Assembly: GCA_021014945.1 (NCBI GenBank)
Contig: MU266348.1
Span: 1-64,000 of the forward strand
Origin: Leucogyrophana mollusca
Taxonomy: Eukaryota; Basidiomycota; Agaricomycetes; Boletales
Length of the DNA: 64,000 nt
Reading direction: 5' to 3'
The notes under the pieces were generated by a model. The model ran no database searches, was not told the origin of the DNA, and saw only the letters and a list, made by a program, of their open reading frames with translations. Shown here in pieces: positions 1-10,700 of this stretch; position 1 is the stretch's first letter; the number at the start of each line of letters is the position of its first letter. Made by a program: the position numbers and the translations under genes.

Positions 1-1284
1 CTGTGAGCTGTCTCGCTTCGATGCAGAGGGGAATTTATGCATTGTTATGTATTATCTACTTTACATCACTGCATATCACTTGACCGCGTCCCCGCCACCA
101 TTGAACCGGCTCATATGTCAACGAGAACCACAGAGACGCGTCGGCGCTGTGAGATTCAAAGCGTTGAGTGATGGTTGATCGCGAAAGAGAGCATGAGAGC
201 TGCTGGAGGTCGCCGTGAGCTTGCACGGCCGCCAAGAGTGTCACTAGGTCCATACTATTACTAGTGGTGTCCAGTGCACGGTGACTCGTCGCAAGCAATG
301 TCTGACAGTCAGCCACCAGCCGTTTGTCAGCCACCGGCATGTTTTGTCTCCGCTCAATCAGCCGTCGTGCCGAGCATAGCCACACATACTCGATCACAGG
401 CTCGATCACGGACTTTTTCACGGATTGTCCAATTCCTGGATGTTCTCGATTTATACCGCGCACAGAGCCAATCACGGACTTGTCGTCCTTTCTCAAGTCT
501 GCCCCAGGTCGGTCTCGTGTACAGATAACGTCGTGTCTGAGGTGTGGGTGAATAGGTACAGCGTCCATGTGGAAAGCGTTGCGTGGCGGGAATGGGATTG
601 AAAGTGGGCCCCGAGTCCGATCACTTTTCAACCACATTTTCGACAGGTCGACCCACTTATTAACTCCCATCACGGTGGTCTTCCAATGTCTTGTGTCGGT
701 AAAACATGGTGCTATGGTAGACGACGGTAATTAGCTGACGAGAGTACCAGCGCTGCTTCCTGGAACCAATGGGGCCGGGAGTGGCGAGGGTACAACTTCG
801 CAATGTGGACTAACAAGGGTGCTGAGTGACCGCCGGAGAATCGATCGACGAGGCAGGTACTCGACAGCAACGGGGCCGCTGTGACTAACTATTTACCCTC
901 GGCTTGACAGCTAGGACACGCTGGACTGTGAACTTGGTAGTCATAGGCGGTTAGACCAGGTGGGGTCCCCCTGTCAAGACGCCAAGATCATCGGTGCTGT
1001 GCGGGTCCCAGCTGTTTTCCAACGTGTATGGTCACGGTACACATGTACACACCGTACCTGGATTCGCAACGAAGGTCTTGTCCTTGTCAACATGTGTCGG
1101 GGCTCGGACCTTGCTGTATGGTCACAACAGTGAAGTACGTTTGACATCAAAATCAAATAAGTGCCCAAGCACGATAAAACCATTGAGCTTGGTTCGAGTC
1201 AGTCAACTCCGATTCCCGGAAACACGCTCCCCGTAAGCCCCTCCACCTCTACCTCTTCGTTGACTGACATCCCTCGAGGGTACC
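1..1284. other. gene-poor left edge
   Basis: No gene can be supported here. A 205-codon open frame on the minus strand (56-673) has no recognisable domain, biased composition and no homologous look, so I do not call it. The 11-mer ATCACGGACTT occurs twice, at 405-415 and 471-481. The last few hundred bases should hold the promoter of the secreted-protein gene that starts at 1285. Confidence 0.4.
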
Positions 1285-1809
1285 ATGCTCTGGTTCATGA
1301 AAACCCTTTTCGCGCTATCTCTCGCCGTCGTCGCCAACAGCCAGTGTGCCTTTCCGGATGTCGATGCCGATTGGAGCTTCGATGTATATGGGGACTACGG
1401 CTGTTCTGAAAAGAACCATCATCAGTGGTTCCACGGCTCGTGGATGGACTGGAACGACTGCTTCAACATCAGCCCCAAGATACCGAAAGTCAAGTCCTTT
1501 CGCTATTTAGGGAACTACGATATCTATCTGTACCAGGGTGAGTGAGCGTTACTCTGATGGGACGCTGGCTGTTTTTCTTTGGAAACTCACTTGTACATGT
1601 GTCTTGCCTTCCTGCACTAACGATCATCGGTTCACTATGACAGGTCACGATTGCACCGGGAAGCAACTTGGTGAGTGAAGCTTGCGCAAGGGTCCTAGTG
1701 GCGCTCACGTGAACGGACACATTCAGGACGGGCTTCCCCCGAGGGCTGGCTTGAGGACCGAGTGAGTGCAGAAGGGCAGACGATGAGATCCTTCAAGATC
1801 CCTTCCTGA
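1285..1809 (+). CDS. small secreted cysteine-containing protein, paralogue 1
   Basis: Three exons (1285-1537, 1644-1670, 1727-1809) give a product of about 120 residues. It starts with a hydrophobic signal peptide; a second Met four codons in is an equally good start. Four cysteines follow the signal region. The mature part has a DVYGDYGC motif, an HHQWFHGSWMDW stretch, VKSFRYLG and a C-terminal GHDCTGKQL segment made by a 27-nt micro-exon. The last exon ends EGQTMRSFKIPS. The convergent neighbour at 1953-2454 has the same exon pattern and clear similarity, which supports the splice model. I do not recognise a named family. It is probably exported; the function is unknown. Confidence 0.8.
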
Positions 1810-1952
1810 AGACCATCGCGCGGTTGCCGAGGGCGCGCCTGCGAACATGCACCTCGGTCGGTGTGGATGTAGGCGGTGTCCATGTATCATCTAATCTAGC
1901 ATTCCGAATTAATATAATGTACAGCTGTTCTTCAACACTTGCTTCCAGAGTA

Positions 1953-2454
1953 TTAATCGATGTAGAAGGACTTCATCTGTTGCCCTTCTTTGCTCACTAC
2001 ATCTTTCAGCCAAGCCGAATAGGAAGGCCAGTACCCTGCCACGAGTCCAAATGGGCACTACTGCGCCTCAAGCAAGAAAGTGCACACATACCGAGTTTCT
2101 TTCCGGTGCATTTGTGGCCTGTTGTCCCCCACCACCATGCACAAACGCAGTGAGGGACACGCAACCGCCCGCCCTATGATAGCGCTCACCTTTATAAATC
2201 GTGATCGCGTAGTGCCCGTAGTAAGTGAACGACTTGACCACCGGAACCTTGGAGCTGAGTTCAAAACAGTTCGTCCAGTCGAACGCCTCGCCGCGGAACC
2301 ACTCGTGGTGGTGGGCGGCGGAACAGTTGTAGTCCCCGTAGATATCGAAACGCCAGTCACCGTCAACCCACGGGGCGTTACACCTGTCGGTATAGCCGCC
2401 GGAGCAGGTGGCGACGAGGCTGAGCGCGCAAAGCGTGCGGGCGTAGGATACCAT
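1953..2454 (-). CDS. small secreted cysteine-containing protein, paralogue 2
   Basis: Exons 2190-2454, 2092-2118 and 1953-2035 encode about 124 residues. The signal peptide starts at MVSYARTLCALSL. The mature region matches paralogue 1 almost throughout: DIYGDYNC, HHHEWFRGEAFDWTNC, VKSFTYYGHY, GHKCTGKKL and EGQQMKSFYID. The 27-nt middle exon and 83-nt last exon have exactly the lengths found in paralogue 1, so the pair arose by duplication and inversion and now sits tail to tail 143 bp apart. An upstream in-frame Met would add 21 residues, but that extension does not look like a signal peptide. Function is unknown; a secreted or host-contact role is only an inference. Confidence 0.8.
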
Positions 2455-2560
2455 CGGGTCTGTTGGGATCGCAGTCGCTAGGAGAGCGCGGCGAGTTCGT
2501 TGGTCAACGCTTACCACGTCAAGTTGCCCCTGCTGCTCTTTCGATTGACTCGACGGCTGG

Positions 2561-2568
2561 GTATATAG
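2561..2568 (-). promoter_or_regulatory. TATA-like box upstream of secreted-protein paralogue 2
   Basis: The sequence CTATATAC on the minus strand lies about 107 bp upstream of the ATG at 2454. A second TATATA run is at 2601-2608. The spacing fits a TATA-driven secreted-protein gene with a short leader. Confidence 0.45.
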
Positions 2569-2609
2569 TTTTCGTGCGCTCGCCAGCTGCCTAACTTCAG
2601 GTATATATG

Positions 2610-3850
2610 GGTTTCAAACAGAGCTACGTTTCGTCCCGACACTCACATTAGATTATCCGTTGCAACCCGACTTCGTCCTGACACCCAAAGAGTCCGGGCC
2701 GTCGGTGGATGACTTTCCGAGGATCTGAGGACGTTTTGAGATACTGAATTTACTTCAGGCCCACCAAGCCGAGCGCCCCGACGCTTGCCAATATCCAAAA
2801 TCTCGACCGATCCATGACAGTAGGCGACTTTGGAATGAAATCTGGAGGAGGCTAGGGGGTCGACCCCCCTTCCCAGACAAAAAAAACGCATTTTGAGCTC
2901 CGCACCTTGATGTTTTGACGTGCGTCCATACTGCGTCCACCTGCGTCCACGCGCATTCGCCTTGTTTTGGTCAAGTTCGGCCGCAATTCGTCACCAGAGG
3001 GGTGACTTATTGTGAATCAAGAATCTCCCCATGGTTATGCTGGTTCTGTATCATGTTCTTCAAGCTTCAGACCTGGGCGAAATTCCGGTGACATTGTCTG
3101 AGGACAAGTCTGCGATCTCGGAACTCGCGGAGAGCCAGCCATTAATTTGTCTGTTGCGACCAGGTTTCCAAAATTTTCTGGGCTACACTCTCCAGCCTTA
3201 GTATCTCTAATCCGTGCAGGGGCTGTCCTTGGCTGTCCGCCGCAGTCAAGACTCGATTTCGAGCCCCGACACCACCCGACACCCGCCCATCCGCCCGCCG
3301 TCACAAACAAGTCACGACGATCGCAGATTAGATGATCAAGGTCTCGGCAGCACTGCCACTCAAACAGTGGCCTAGGAAAACTACATTTTGTCCAGGGCAC
3401 CGCTCGGTTCCCTGGACCGCGTCTTCTTGACGGTCGGCTACGTGACAGCGGATTTCTTTCAGCACAAGACGTGCGCGTGGGTGTGGCAATCCGCGCCGTC
3501 CGCCGCCCGGAGTAGCCAAGGTCGCGGGTGCGATCCACGTACAATTAAGACGAGGCTGAGTAACGGGGTGGAAGACTAAATGAAACGGGGCGGTGCAGCC
3601 CGCAACCACAGAATGTCAAAGGTGGACGAGTGGCCTGTGCCTTCCCTGGTGGGAGTCCTAGGGTTACTACCGCATCAAGTACAGACTGCCAGTCTATCAT
3701 ACGCGTTTTTGTGTACGCGAACATAGGCGATCAGGGGGAGCTCGCCAGCACATCGCCTTGCTGTCGATATAATTGATGGCCTCGCAAGCAGCGAGTCGGA
3801 TCTGTCACTGTGTGGCGCACCAGCCCTCGGCGCGCGCCTGAGGGTTCCCA
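2610..3850. other. intergenic stretch between secreted-protein genes
   Basis: Open frames on both strands (for example minus 3035-3544 and 3328-3609) show no domain or signal peptide and overlap each other. I see no gene here. Confidence 0.4.
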
Positions 3851-3858
3851 CCGCCAGG

Positions 3859-3865
3859 TATATAA
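3859..3865 (+). promoter_or_regulatory. TATA box of secreted-protein paralogue 3
   Basis: TATATAA lies about 120 bp upstream of the preferred ATG at 3982, within the context ccaggTATATAAgtacg. Confidence 0.55.
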
Positions 3866-3981
3866 GTACGCCGCAGGGAGGGATATCTCTAGCATTGCCA
3901 CCACCGCACAGTTTCCTTCATTACAGTGAGTCTCCTTCCTTCATACCTGAGCTTAACTCACCCTCAATGAAAGAAATAAAT

Positions 3982-4450
3982 ATGCTCTTCAACCCTGCCC
4001 TATTTACCCTCGCTGCCGCTACCCTCGCCAGCGCTTTGTGCACCCCTTCGCAGGTCAAGCAGTATCCCAACGACATATACGTCGTATCCGCCTACATCGC
4101 GACCGATTGCGACGACTCCCCACACTTCACGTGGCACGAATACTTTGATGGTTATTGTGGAAAATGCACCGCTATTCCGAGCAAGTACAGGGGCCACATC
4201 GAGTCGCTGAAGTTCACCCAGTTGAAGGGGAATAAAAACGCGATAGCTCTCGACCTGTACAGCGGTACGGACTGTGAAAAAGACCCCCACATCAGTGAGT
4301 GACCGACATTATTTGCTCGGGGGATGTGCCGTAGTTGACCACGGTTCATGTTGACTAATAGCGCGGTTGAAACCTAACCGCCCCGTGAACGCCACGACTA
4401 CGGCTGAACGCGAAATGAAGGCGTTCCAAGTTTGTGTTCCTGGAGTGTAG
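3982..4450 (+). CDS. small secreted cysteine-containing protein, distant paralogue 3
   Basis: Two exons (3982-4294 and 4362-4450) encode about 133 residues. A clear signal peptide (MLFNPALFTLAAATLASALC) decides the start; an in-frame ATG at 3967 would add five residues. The mature chain has ATDCDDSPHFTWHEYF, a CGKC pair, IESLKFTQL and a DLYSGTDC segment, and ends EREMKAFQVCVPGV. The order of motifs (DC, HEW-like, C, SF-strand, IxLYxGxxC, EGxxMKSF-like tail) parallels the two genes to its left, so I read it as an older member of the same family with extra cysteines. It lacks the separate 27-nt exon. Function is unknown. Confidence 0.75.
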
Positions 4451-5035
4451 GTTCTGGTCTAACTTTGGGGCCAGGGGTTGGGTGTCTGGGTGTCAAAAGT
4501 ATATGTGGCGTCTGGTGCTGGACGTCGTAATTGTATAAGTAATTTTACAAATGCAAATTCGCCCGGTGCGGCATAGAGGCTTGCGGCAACGGGGTGTGGG
4601 AGGGGGGGAAGGAGTGGACGTGGTACGGCGGAAGGCGCGTCGAACGGGGAGCCGCACTGAGGATGGCGAGCGACTACCCAGAACATTGTGTACGCTTTAC
4701 CTGCCGGGTGTCACAACGTCTCGCTAAGTCGAGCATGATCGATGATCGCGTGTGCTCAATGTCAAACCTTGTCAGACGATCGAAAATTTTGAAGGGACGT
4801 AACTGTCCCTTGGGCATCGGGATTTCGGGTGAGGTGTTGTATGATCGACCGCTTCGGTGGCGTCGTTTGACGATCCTGAATGGCTTCCAGGCTGTGTCAT
4901 TGCCATTAAGGTCGACCTGGTCGCCGTGGGCTTCGTTGTACCTAGTGGCGGCAGTGATCATCAGCCCAGGACCGCAACTGCACATGGCAAACAGCACGCA
5001 GTCACCACACCCCGAGTCTTGTGCGATGTCAGGAT
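4451..5035. other. intergenic
   Basis: No supported gene. Open frames over 4594-5043 (+) and 4674-4997 (-) are overlapping shadows with no domain. Confidence 0.35.
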
Positions 5036-5591
5036 ATGTCTGAAGTGGGAGGACGAGAAGTGGAAATGTTTCGGCATTTCCCGCGCCTCTTCATCATCCC
5101 TGAACGTGAACCACTGCAGCAGCACCAAGCGACCTCTCCGCCACATGCCTCGACAACCGCGAAGACAAAGCCATCTTTTTCCAAGCCGCCGGGTCCCCGC
5201 GTGGACCCCACCCTCCCGCGGCACGCCCTTATCTACTGGGTCAATGCCGTCCTGCCCAACGGCGACCAGATCCACGACACCACCCAGCTCGAGAAGCACG
5301 GGAGCTACTATCAGTAAGTACCACTGCCCGAACATCGTAAAGGTAGAGGAGAAAGAGACGCAGAGGGAGAGGAACAAAACATTCTTTTTGGGGACGTTTA
5401 CGAGTCAGCAGAGGGAAGATTTGCTGGACTTTGCGAGCGAAGTTGAGTTTCAGCCGGGGTCAATTACGGAGGGGTGTCATGTGTGGACGATTGCAAAGAT
5501 GCAGGGAGAGGGCCTTATCGAGGGAGAGGTAAATAACCGGACAATATTATCGGAATATTCCAAGAGGTACGTCTCCCTTCAGACGCAGTGA
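5036..5591 (+). CDS. small hypothetical protein with an H...C layout
   Basis: Exon 1 runs to about 5314 and ends in HGSYY. A GT-AG intron (5315-5404) joins it in frame to an exon starting at 5405. The start is uncertain: several in-frame Met codons lie between 5021 and 5066. The conserved-looking core is HALIYWVNAVLPNG in exon 1, and QQREDLLDFASEVEFQPGS then GCHVWTIAKMQGEGLI in exon 2. A further intron after SEYSK could extend the C terminus past 5591. I do not recognise the family with certainty. A His in a HAxxYW strand followed by a Cys starting a helix resembles permuted NlpC/P60 (LRAT- or PPPDE-like) proteins, but this is inference only. Confidence 0.5.
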
Positions 5592-5943
5592 AGATGGTAT
5601 GCTTCTCGCATGTCATGCTGGTTCTGCTTTCTCTAGCCTTGTAGTTCTCACAGCAGGTAACTTGTACTATGAAAAGGTTGTGTGTTTCTGGGATTCGTGT
5701 TTGGATTTGTCTCGTTACTGACCGCTTCGTTGCGCATGCACATATATTGTAGCTGTATTTGTGATCGCCTACCGTTCTGATCTACATGCTTTCAAGGACT
5801 CAAACTCGAATGTGTTTATAGGATATGGTTTGGATATCATGCTTTTCCTTGTACACATATAGATTCTTATCAGTAAGCAAACGAGTACCCACACCACACA
5901 AATTCGGTTCTCGCAAGCACTATCATCACCTCTCCACCCAACC

Positions 5944-6644
5944 ATGGCCTACACATTCCCTCCACCCTCCTTCCGACCCCTCCTCATAGAAATAGCAGCC
6001 CTCCTCACGAGCACGTCTTCCACCCTATCCGTCGCCGAAACAACCACCGGTGGCCTCGTCTCGGCCGCGCTCCTCTCCGTGCCAGGCGCGAGTAAATGGT
6101 ACATCGGCGGGGCGACGCTTTACACGGGGAAATCAAGGAGGGCGTTCGCGGGTTGGACTGATGAAAATTTTAAAGATTACAAGTCCGTCTGAGTCTTGGT
6201 TTAATTGCTCTTACGAGGAATCGGCTGTTGATGGTGCGTGCGTGCATGCGTCTACTTATAGGGGCCCGACACCCGAACTTGTGGCGGGACTTGCTGTAGA
6301 CATCCGCAAGCAACTTGATACGACGTATTGTATTGGGGAGTCCGGCGCTACTGGTCCTACAGTCCCAGGAAAACCGTTTGTGCATGTGTACGTCTCCCAT
6401 TTACTCTATTGTCTCGTATTGGCGTTCCGACTCACTGACATGTCTCCTCAGCGCCGGACAAACATGCATTGCGTTTGCGTCCAGCGACGGCGGCATCGCC
6501 ACGCGTGTCGTAGAAACTGGGATAGCCCATAGGGAACAGAACATGGTTGCGTTTGCAGAGGGAACGCTGCAGTTTGTTCGGGACATCCTGGTAGGGGATG
6601 TGAAACTCGAGAAGCCGGCAGATTCTGGCGCAGCAAAGTTTTGA
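5944..6644 (+). CDS. CinA C-terminal domain protein (PncC-like NMN amidohydrolase family)
   Basis: Three exons (5944-6182, 6262-6387, 6452-6644) make a protein of about 185 residues covering the whole CinA C-terminal domain and nothing else. The family hydrolyses nicotinamide mononucleotide to nicotinic acid mononucleotide in pyridine-nucleotide salvage. Visible motifs are SVAETTTGGLVSAALL (bacterial AESCTGG), VPGASKWYIGGATLYTGKSR, GPTPELVAGLA, GESGATGPT (bacterial SGIAGP) and HVAGQTCIAFAS. The serine that serves as nucleophile in bacterial PncC is a threonine here (AET), so activity should not be assumed. The gene converges on the MoCF-domain gene at 6820-8328, which matches the other half of CinA; the two stops are about 175 bp apart. 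Confidence 0.92.
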
Positions 6645-6819
6645 GAAAGGGCATGGTCTGTTTGACGTCGTCGCCATATGCCCCTGAGTGCGATCTTGTA
6701 CGATAAAATAATTGTTGACGAAAGCATTATACGACGTAGCGACGACAGCGCAGAGAAACAGTACATGACTCCCTCCGGCCCAACTGGCACTATGCCCGCA
6801 GCCCGCACCTATTCGTAGG

Positions 6820-8328
6820 TCACTGAACCCCCACCTTCCTCCTCGCCTCCGCCTCTTCTTCACTTACCACCCTTCCCTGTACTTCTTTCTCCACCTCCTC
6901 CCCAAGCGCGCGCACGCGCTCGCGATCGGCGCCGATGAGTGAGACGTACACGCCCTGCTGGAGGACGGGGTACGAACCCACGCGTACGCCCTCGGGGTGC
7001 ACACGTTTCTGGAGGCCGGTAAGGAAGGGGGCGATGGATGACTCGGGGAGGCTGTGGGTGTGAGGGGTGGTTGGTTAGGGTGTGGGTTTAGTTGAGTGCG
7101 AAGAAAGACGAGTAGGGTGGATGCGCGAGAGTAGTTTGTTGGCGTGGAAGGGCGATTGTTTACTAAACTGGCCACGCGAGACAATAGAGAGATAGGACGT
7201 ACGGAGTGAACACTTGCAAACGGAAGGGTCGTAGGTGCGCTGGTGGGAGGGGAAGAAACGGCTTGAGGTTATCGAGCATCTTCTGGAAGAGCGACGGGAT
7301 GCCTGGGAAGATGCAGAGTCTTCCCTCCAGGCGGATGACGGGCTGTGAGATCGAGGGCGGGACGAAGCATCAGCCCATCGCGCAAAATTCAAAGCCAATA
7401 GCACCAAATCCCAACACCGCAGTCATACTTCTCTCGCTAAAACTTGAAGGAAGAAGTGGAGCACTTACCACCCAGATATCACTTGCCACAAACAACACTT
7501 CGGCAGCGTCAGGGAACAGCGCCATGCGCTTGCGCGCGGTCTGCTGCTCCTCCGTCTGCGTCCCGACCCACTTCCGATGCTTGCTCGATTCTTCCATCCG
7601 TGCAAGGGTCTCGGAGTGGTAAGTGAGACCCTGGGAGAATGATTTAGCGAGGGAGGCGTAGGTGATGTCTGTGCGTCAGGGTGAGGGTGCGGAGATAAGT
7701 CAGCAGAGTAGGGAAGAGAGGATGAGAAGCGCACCGTCATGTGTAGGCCCTATACCACCCGAGGTAATGACAAAGTCATACTGCTGCACCATCCTCCGGC
7801 TCGCCTCGATGCTGGGGCTCGCTGAGCTTGTAGGACGAGGACACGTAGCAAGACGTGACGTACATTTCGTCCTCATCGTCCGCTATGACCTCTATCCGCT
7901 TCCTGCCTCCGAATCAGCACGAGATGAGGCCGACAGCTGGAGTACACGTACAACTCGATCCCCTGCTCGAAGCAGAAACGCGCAAAGTAGTTCGAGTTGC
8001 GGTCGAGTGTCTTGCCGTTGAGTATCTCGTCGCTTCATCGTTCATTACCGTTAGTCCCAGACCCGTCCGCACTGTAGATAACGCACCCAATGATGAGCGC
8101 AGCAGCGGTCTTGATGTGTCTCCCTTCTCCCAGGGGGTTCTTCGGTATGGGAGATACCGAGAAGTTGAAATCCTTGAAGACGGGTGTGGGTGTGGGCTGG
8201 ACATCAGCAGGCGGGACGATTGAGGATGACATTCTCGTGCGGGACGGGGACGGAAGGGAAGAAGGACGGCGGATATGGGCTGAGAGGGAAGCTAGGCGTG
8301 CCAGCGAAGTTGTCGTGCGACGGTGCAT
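6820..8328 (-). CDS. CinA N-terminal / MoCF-type molybdopterin-binding-domain protein
   Basis: About seven exons with good GT-AG sites give roughly 330 residues. The core reads KTAAALIIGDEILNGKTLDRNS, then EVIADDEDEI, ITSGGIGPTHDDITYASLA, RLCIFPGIPSLF and LPESSIAPFL, and ends VSLIGADRERVRALGEEVEKEV. These are the hallmarks of the COG1058 domain: GDEIL, SGGxGPTxDD and the PGxP loop. In bacterial CinA this domain has ADP-ribose pyrophosphatase activity; in fungi the fold also occurs with FAD synthase. The first 32 residues are rich in Arg, Ser and Thr and lack acidic residues, so the long form could be mitochondrial; an internal Met at 8232 would give a cytosolic form. The C-terminal CinA half is the convergent neighbour. 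Confidence 0.9.
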
Positions 8329-8944
8329 TGTTGGCTCATTGGCCAGTGTGGTGGGAACCCAGCGGCAAGTTCAGCTTCAGCACTCGGCCCTATAGCTATT
8401 GCCTGCTAGACGCTCACGAATCGCAATGCGAGGCTTGTCAATGGATGATAATTGTGGATGGTGAGAGTCAGATGTCTAGGTCACGCAGTCTCCAAATAAT
8501 CCGGAGTAAAGCCTTGGCCATGAAGCTTTGTTTGTGGCCACCATCATCGTCTTAACAAGGTGCCTCAAACCAGGTCACTGGCCTGTCTATTCGTACGGGT
8601 GGCATGCTGAAGCTCTTTCTGCTGTGACCCTGATGCTCGGGCTGTGATATTGTGCTGACACTACAAAGTTTTACGAACTTCAAATTCGTTCCGGGTCTCA
8701 TCTTCGGGGGAGGCACTTTGGGCGATGGTTTATGAGCAAAGAATGTCAATATCTTTGCAGCTTATAGAACCAGACGCTCGATTGAACGTACGTACGCCTA
8801 TCACTATTCTCACATACGCGATCCACTGGTTTACTTCTGAGCAACTTGAAGGTGGCTGCCCCCCTAACGACTCCCATTTTCCTCTGATCCATTCTAGTTA
8901 TTTGGTATACATGTTCCATCAGAACCTCGGAGAACGGTGACGTC
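8329..8944. other. intergenic between MoCF gene and PhzF-like gene
   Basis: No supported gene; only short shadow frames. Confidence 0.4.
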
Positions 8945-9921
8945 CTACGCAAGCAGTTCGCCTCTGGCGACAAAGGTGGAATGCCCTTTCAACTTCACGA
9001 TCTCCCTCTCTTTGTCCCAGGTGACTATGAGATTCCCTCCACGCGGGCTTACTTGTCTTACGGGCAGCTCCTCTCCCATCTTGTCGAACTTTGTCGACCA
9101 ATATGGCACGAGAAGCGTATGGGCACTTCCGCAAACTTGATCCTCCATCACTCCGTGCAACGGCGCGAACATCCTCGATACAAAGACCCAGTCCTTGCCA
9201 GGCGTTGCCTGAGTGAGGATGTTTGTCGTAAAGGGAGTCGTCGCGGTCTGGAACAGGTTTGATTAGGCCTAGAAAACGGGATACAATGAACTGTCCTGAC
9301 CAGAGCTGGTATGTCGACCTTCAATCCGTCGATGTTCTCTTTCTCGTTTAACACGATGATGATGTAGTCTGGCAGCGGGTTGCTTCCGCGCCCGACGTAC
9401 TCGAGACCTAAATCCGACGGGCTCTTCCCCATAGCCTTTGCCACCGCGTCCCTGACTCTCTCTTTATCTTCAGGCGAAACCTCTTGCACCAAATTAGCCG
9501 GCAATTCGATTTCGTACCACTCCCCGTCCTTCTCCCCTTCTTCACCAGGCGTCGTGCGCGCAGTGACGATGGTGCCGTTTTTCGTACGGAACTTCACCTC
9601 GCCTGCTGCGGGGTCCCAGTTTACACCAGGGAGATTCCCAGCGCAGATCGCCTTCGTCGCCGCAAACATCCCGTGGCCGCATAAAACCGGCTCGTGCTCG
9701 TTCGCATAGAATCGTACTTCGAAGATCTTTTCGTCTGCATTTGGCGACGGGGGCGAGATGAATGTGGTGATAGGTTGGTTGAAATTTTTAGATACTTTCT
9801 TGAGAAAGTCTCCGTTGAACTCGTACCCGGTGGGGACTACGACGACTGCTGCTGGGTTTCCGCCGAAGAGCTCTTGAGAGAACGCGTTGACTGTTACAAA
9901 CGGTGAACTTCGGAGCGACAT
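8945..9921 (-). CDS. PhzF-family isomerase/epimerase-like protein
   Basis: Two exons joined by a 51-nt intron near 9258-9308 encode about 300 residues. The first half has VTVNAFSQELFGGNPAAVV, FYANEHEPVLCGHGMFAATKA (the family's ExxxxGHP-like loop) and a long inserted strand pair. The second half has VMEDQVCGSAHTLLVPYW, equivalent to the family's EDPVCGSG motif, and a GGNLIVTW tail. PhzF proteins are two-lobed diaminopimelate-epimerase-fold enzymes. In characterised members the acid-base Glu lies in an NLSETxF segment; here the segment is NFNQPITTF, so the Glu position is not acidic. The gene may be catalytically altered or belong to a different subfamily. The start at 9921 is the only reasonable Met. 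Confidence 0.9.
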
Positions 9922-10700
9922 TGCGGCGACTGATCACTGGACAAGCTGGTGGTAACTCGTGTCCGGTTTATATGGAGTGATTCTGACTCGACACGTCGCG
10001 CTCAGGAGTCATCATAGCTTGGTGACAAAGCGTTCGGACATCTAGACCCACTTGACTTAATTGACTCAGTCACAAGTGCAGCTGTCAACAAATGCCCGCG
10101 TGGTCAATTGTCGATCAGCTAGCACAAAATGATTCCTTCACTTTACGATCACGTTATCGACAGACCAATCCACTTGGAGTTCCCCGCGCACCTGGGGATG
10201 AAAAGTGGAAGATATGGTGAGTCGGTTGACCCTGCCATCGACCTATACAGGGGATCAAAGGATGTTAACACAGGTCGGGATAGATCACCATATGGATGCG
10301 AACACTTCAGTGTTAGACTCGGACTATGCGGTCGAGGTGCAAGCCTGGTTAAGACCGACTGATCGATCGACCAACAGCAACTTCCCGCCGCCACCTGGCC
10401 GCATCGGGACCCCGTGTTGCCTTTTTTGGAACTGTGGCGGGCGGTACAGCCGCCAGCGACGCTGGTCTTGCCAGTGCATCAGCGGTTCATGCACGCGAAG
10501 ATGGTACTAATGGCGTCGAACAGGAGGTAACGGGAGTAATAAGAGCAGGCGGTCATATCACATGTACAAAAAATGTAGAACCAAAATCAAACCAGTCCTT
10601 GTATCTGTTTGTTGAGCCCCATACATAGTCAAATGACTATGGAATAGTGACACCACAAAGAGAAAGAAGGACATGGAAAGAAGGATCCCCCGACGACACA

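Noticed and set aside
56..673. 205-codon minus-strand frame at the left edge
   Set aside because: No domain, no signal peptide, odd composition and no splice support; kept only as a remark.
3035..3544. 169-codon minus frame between secreted-protein genes
   Set aside because: Overlaps other frames of similar length and has no domain.
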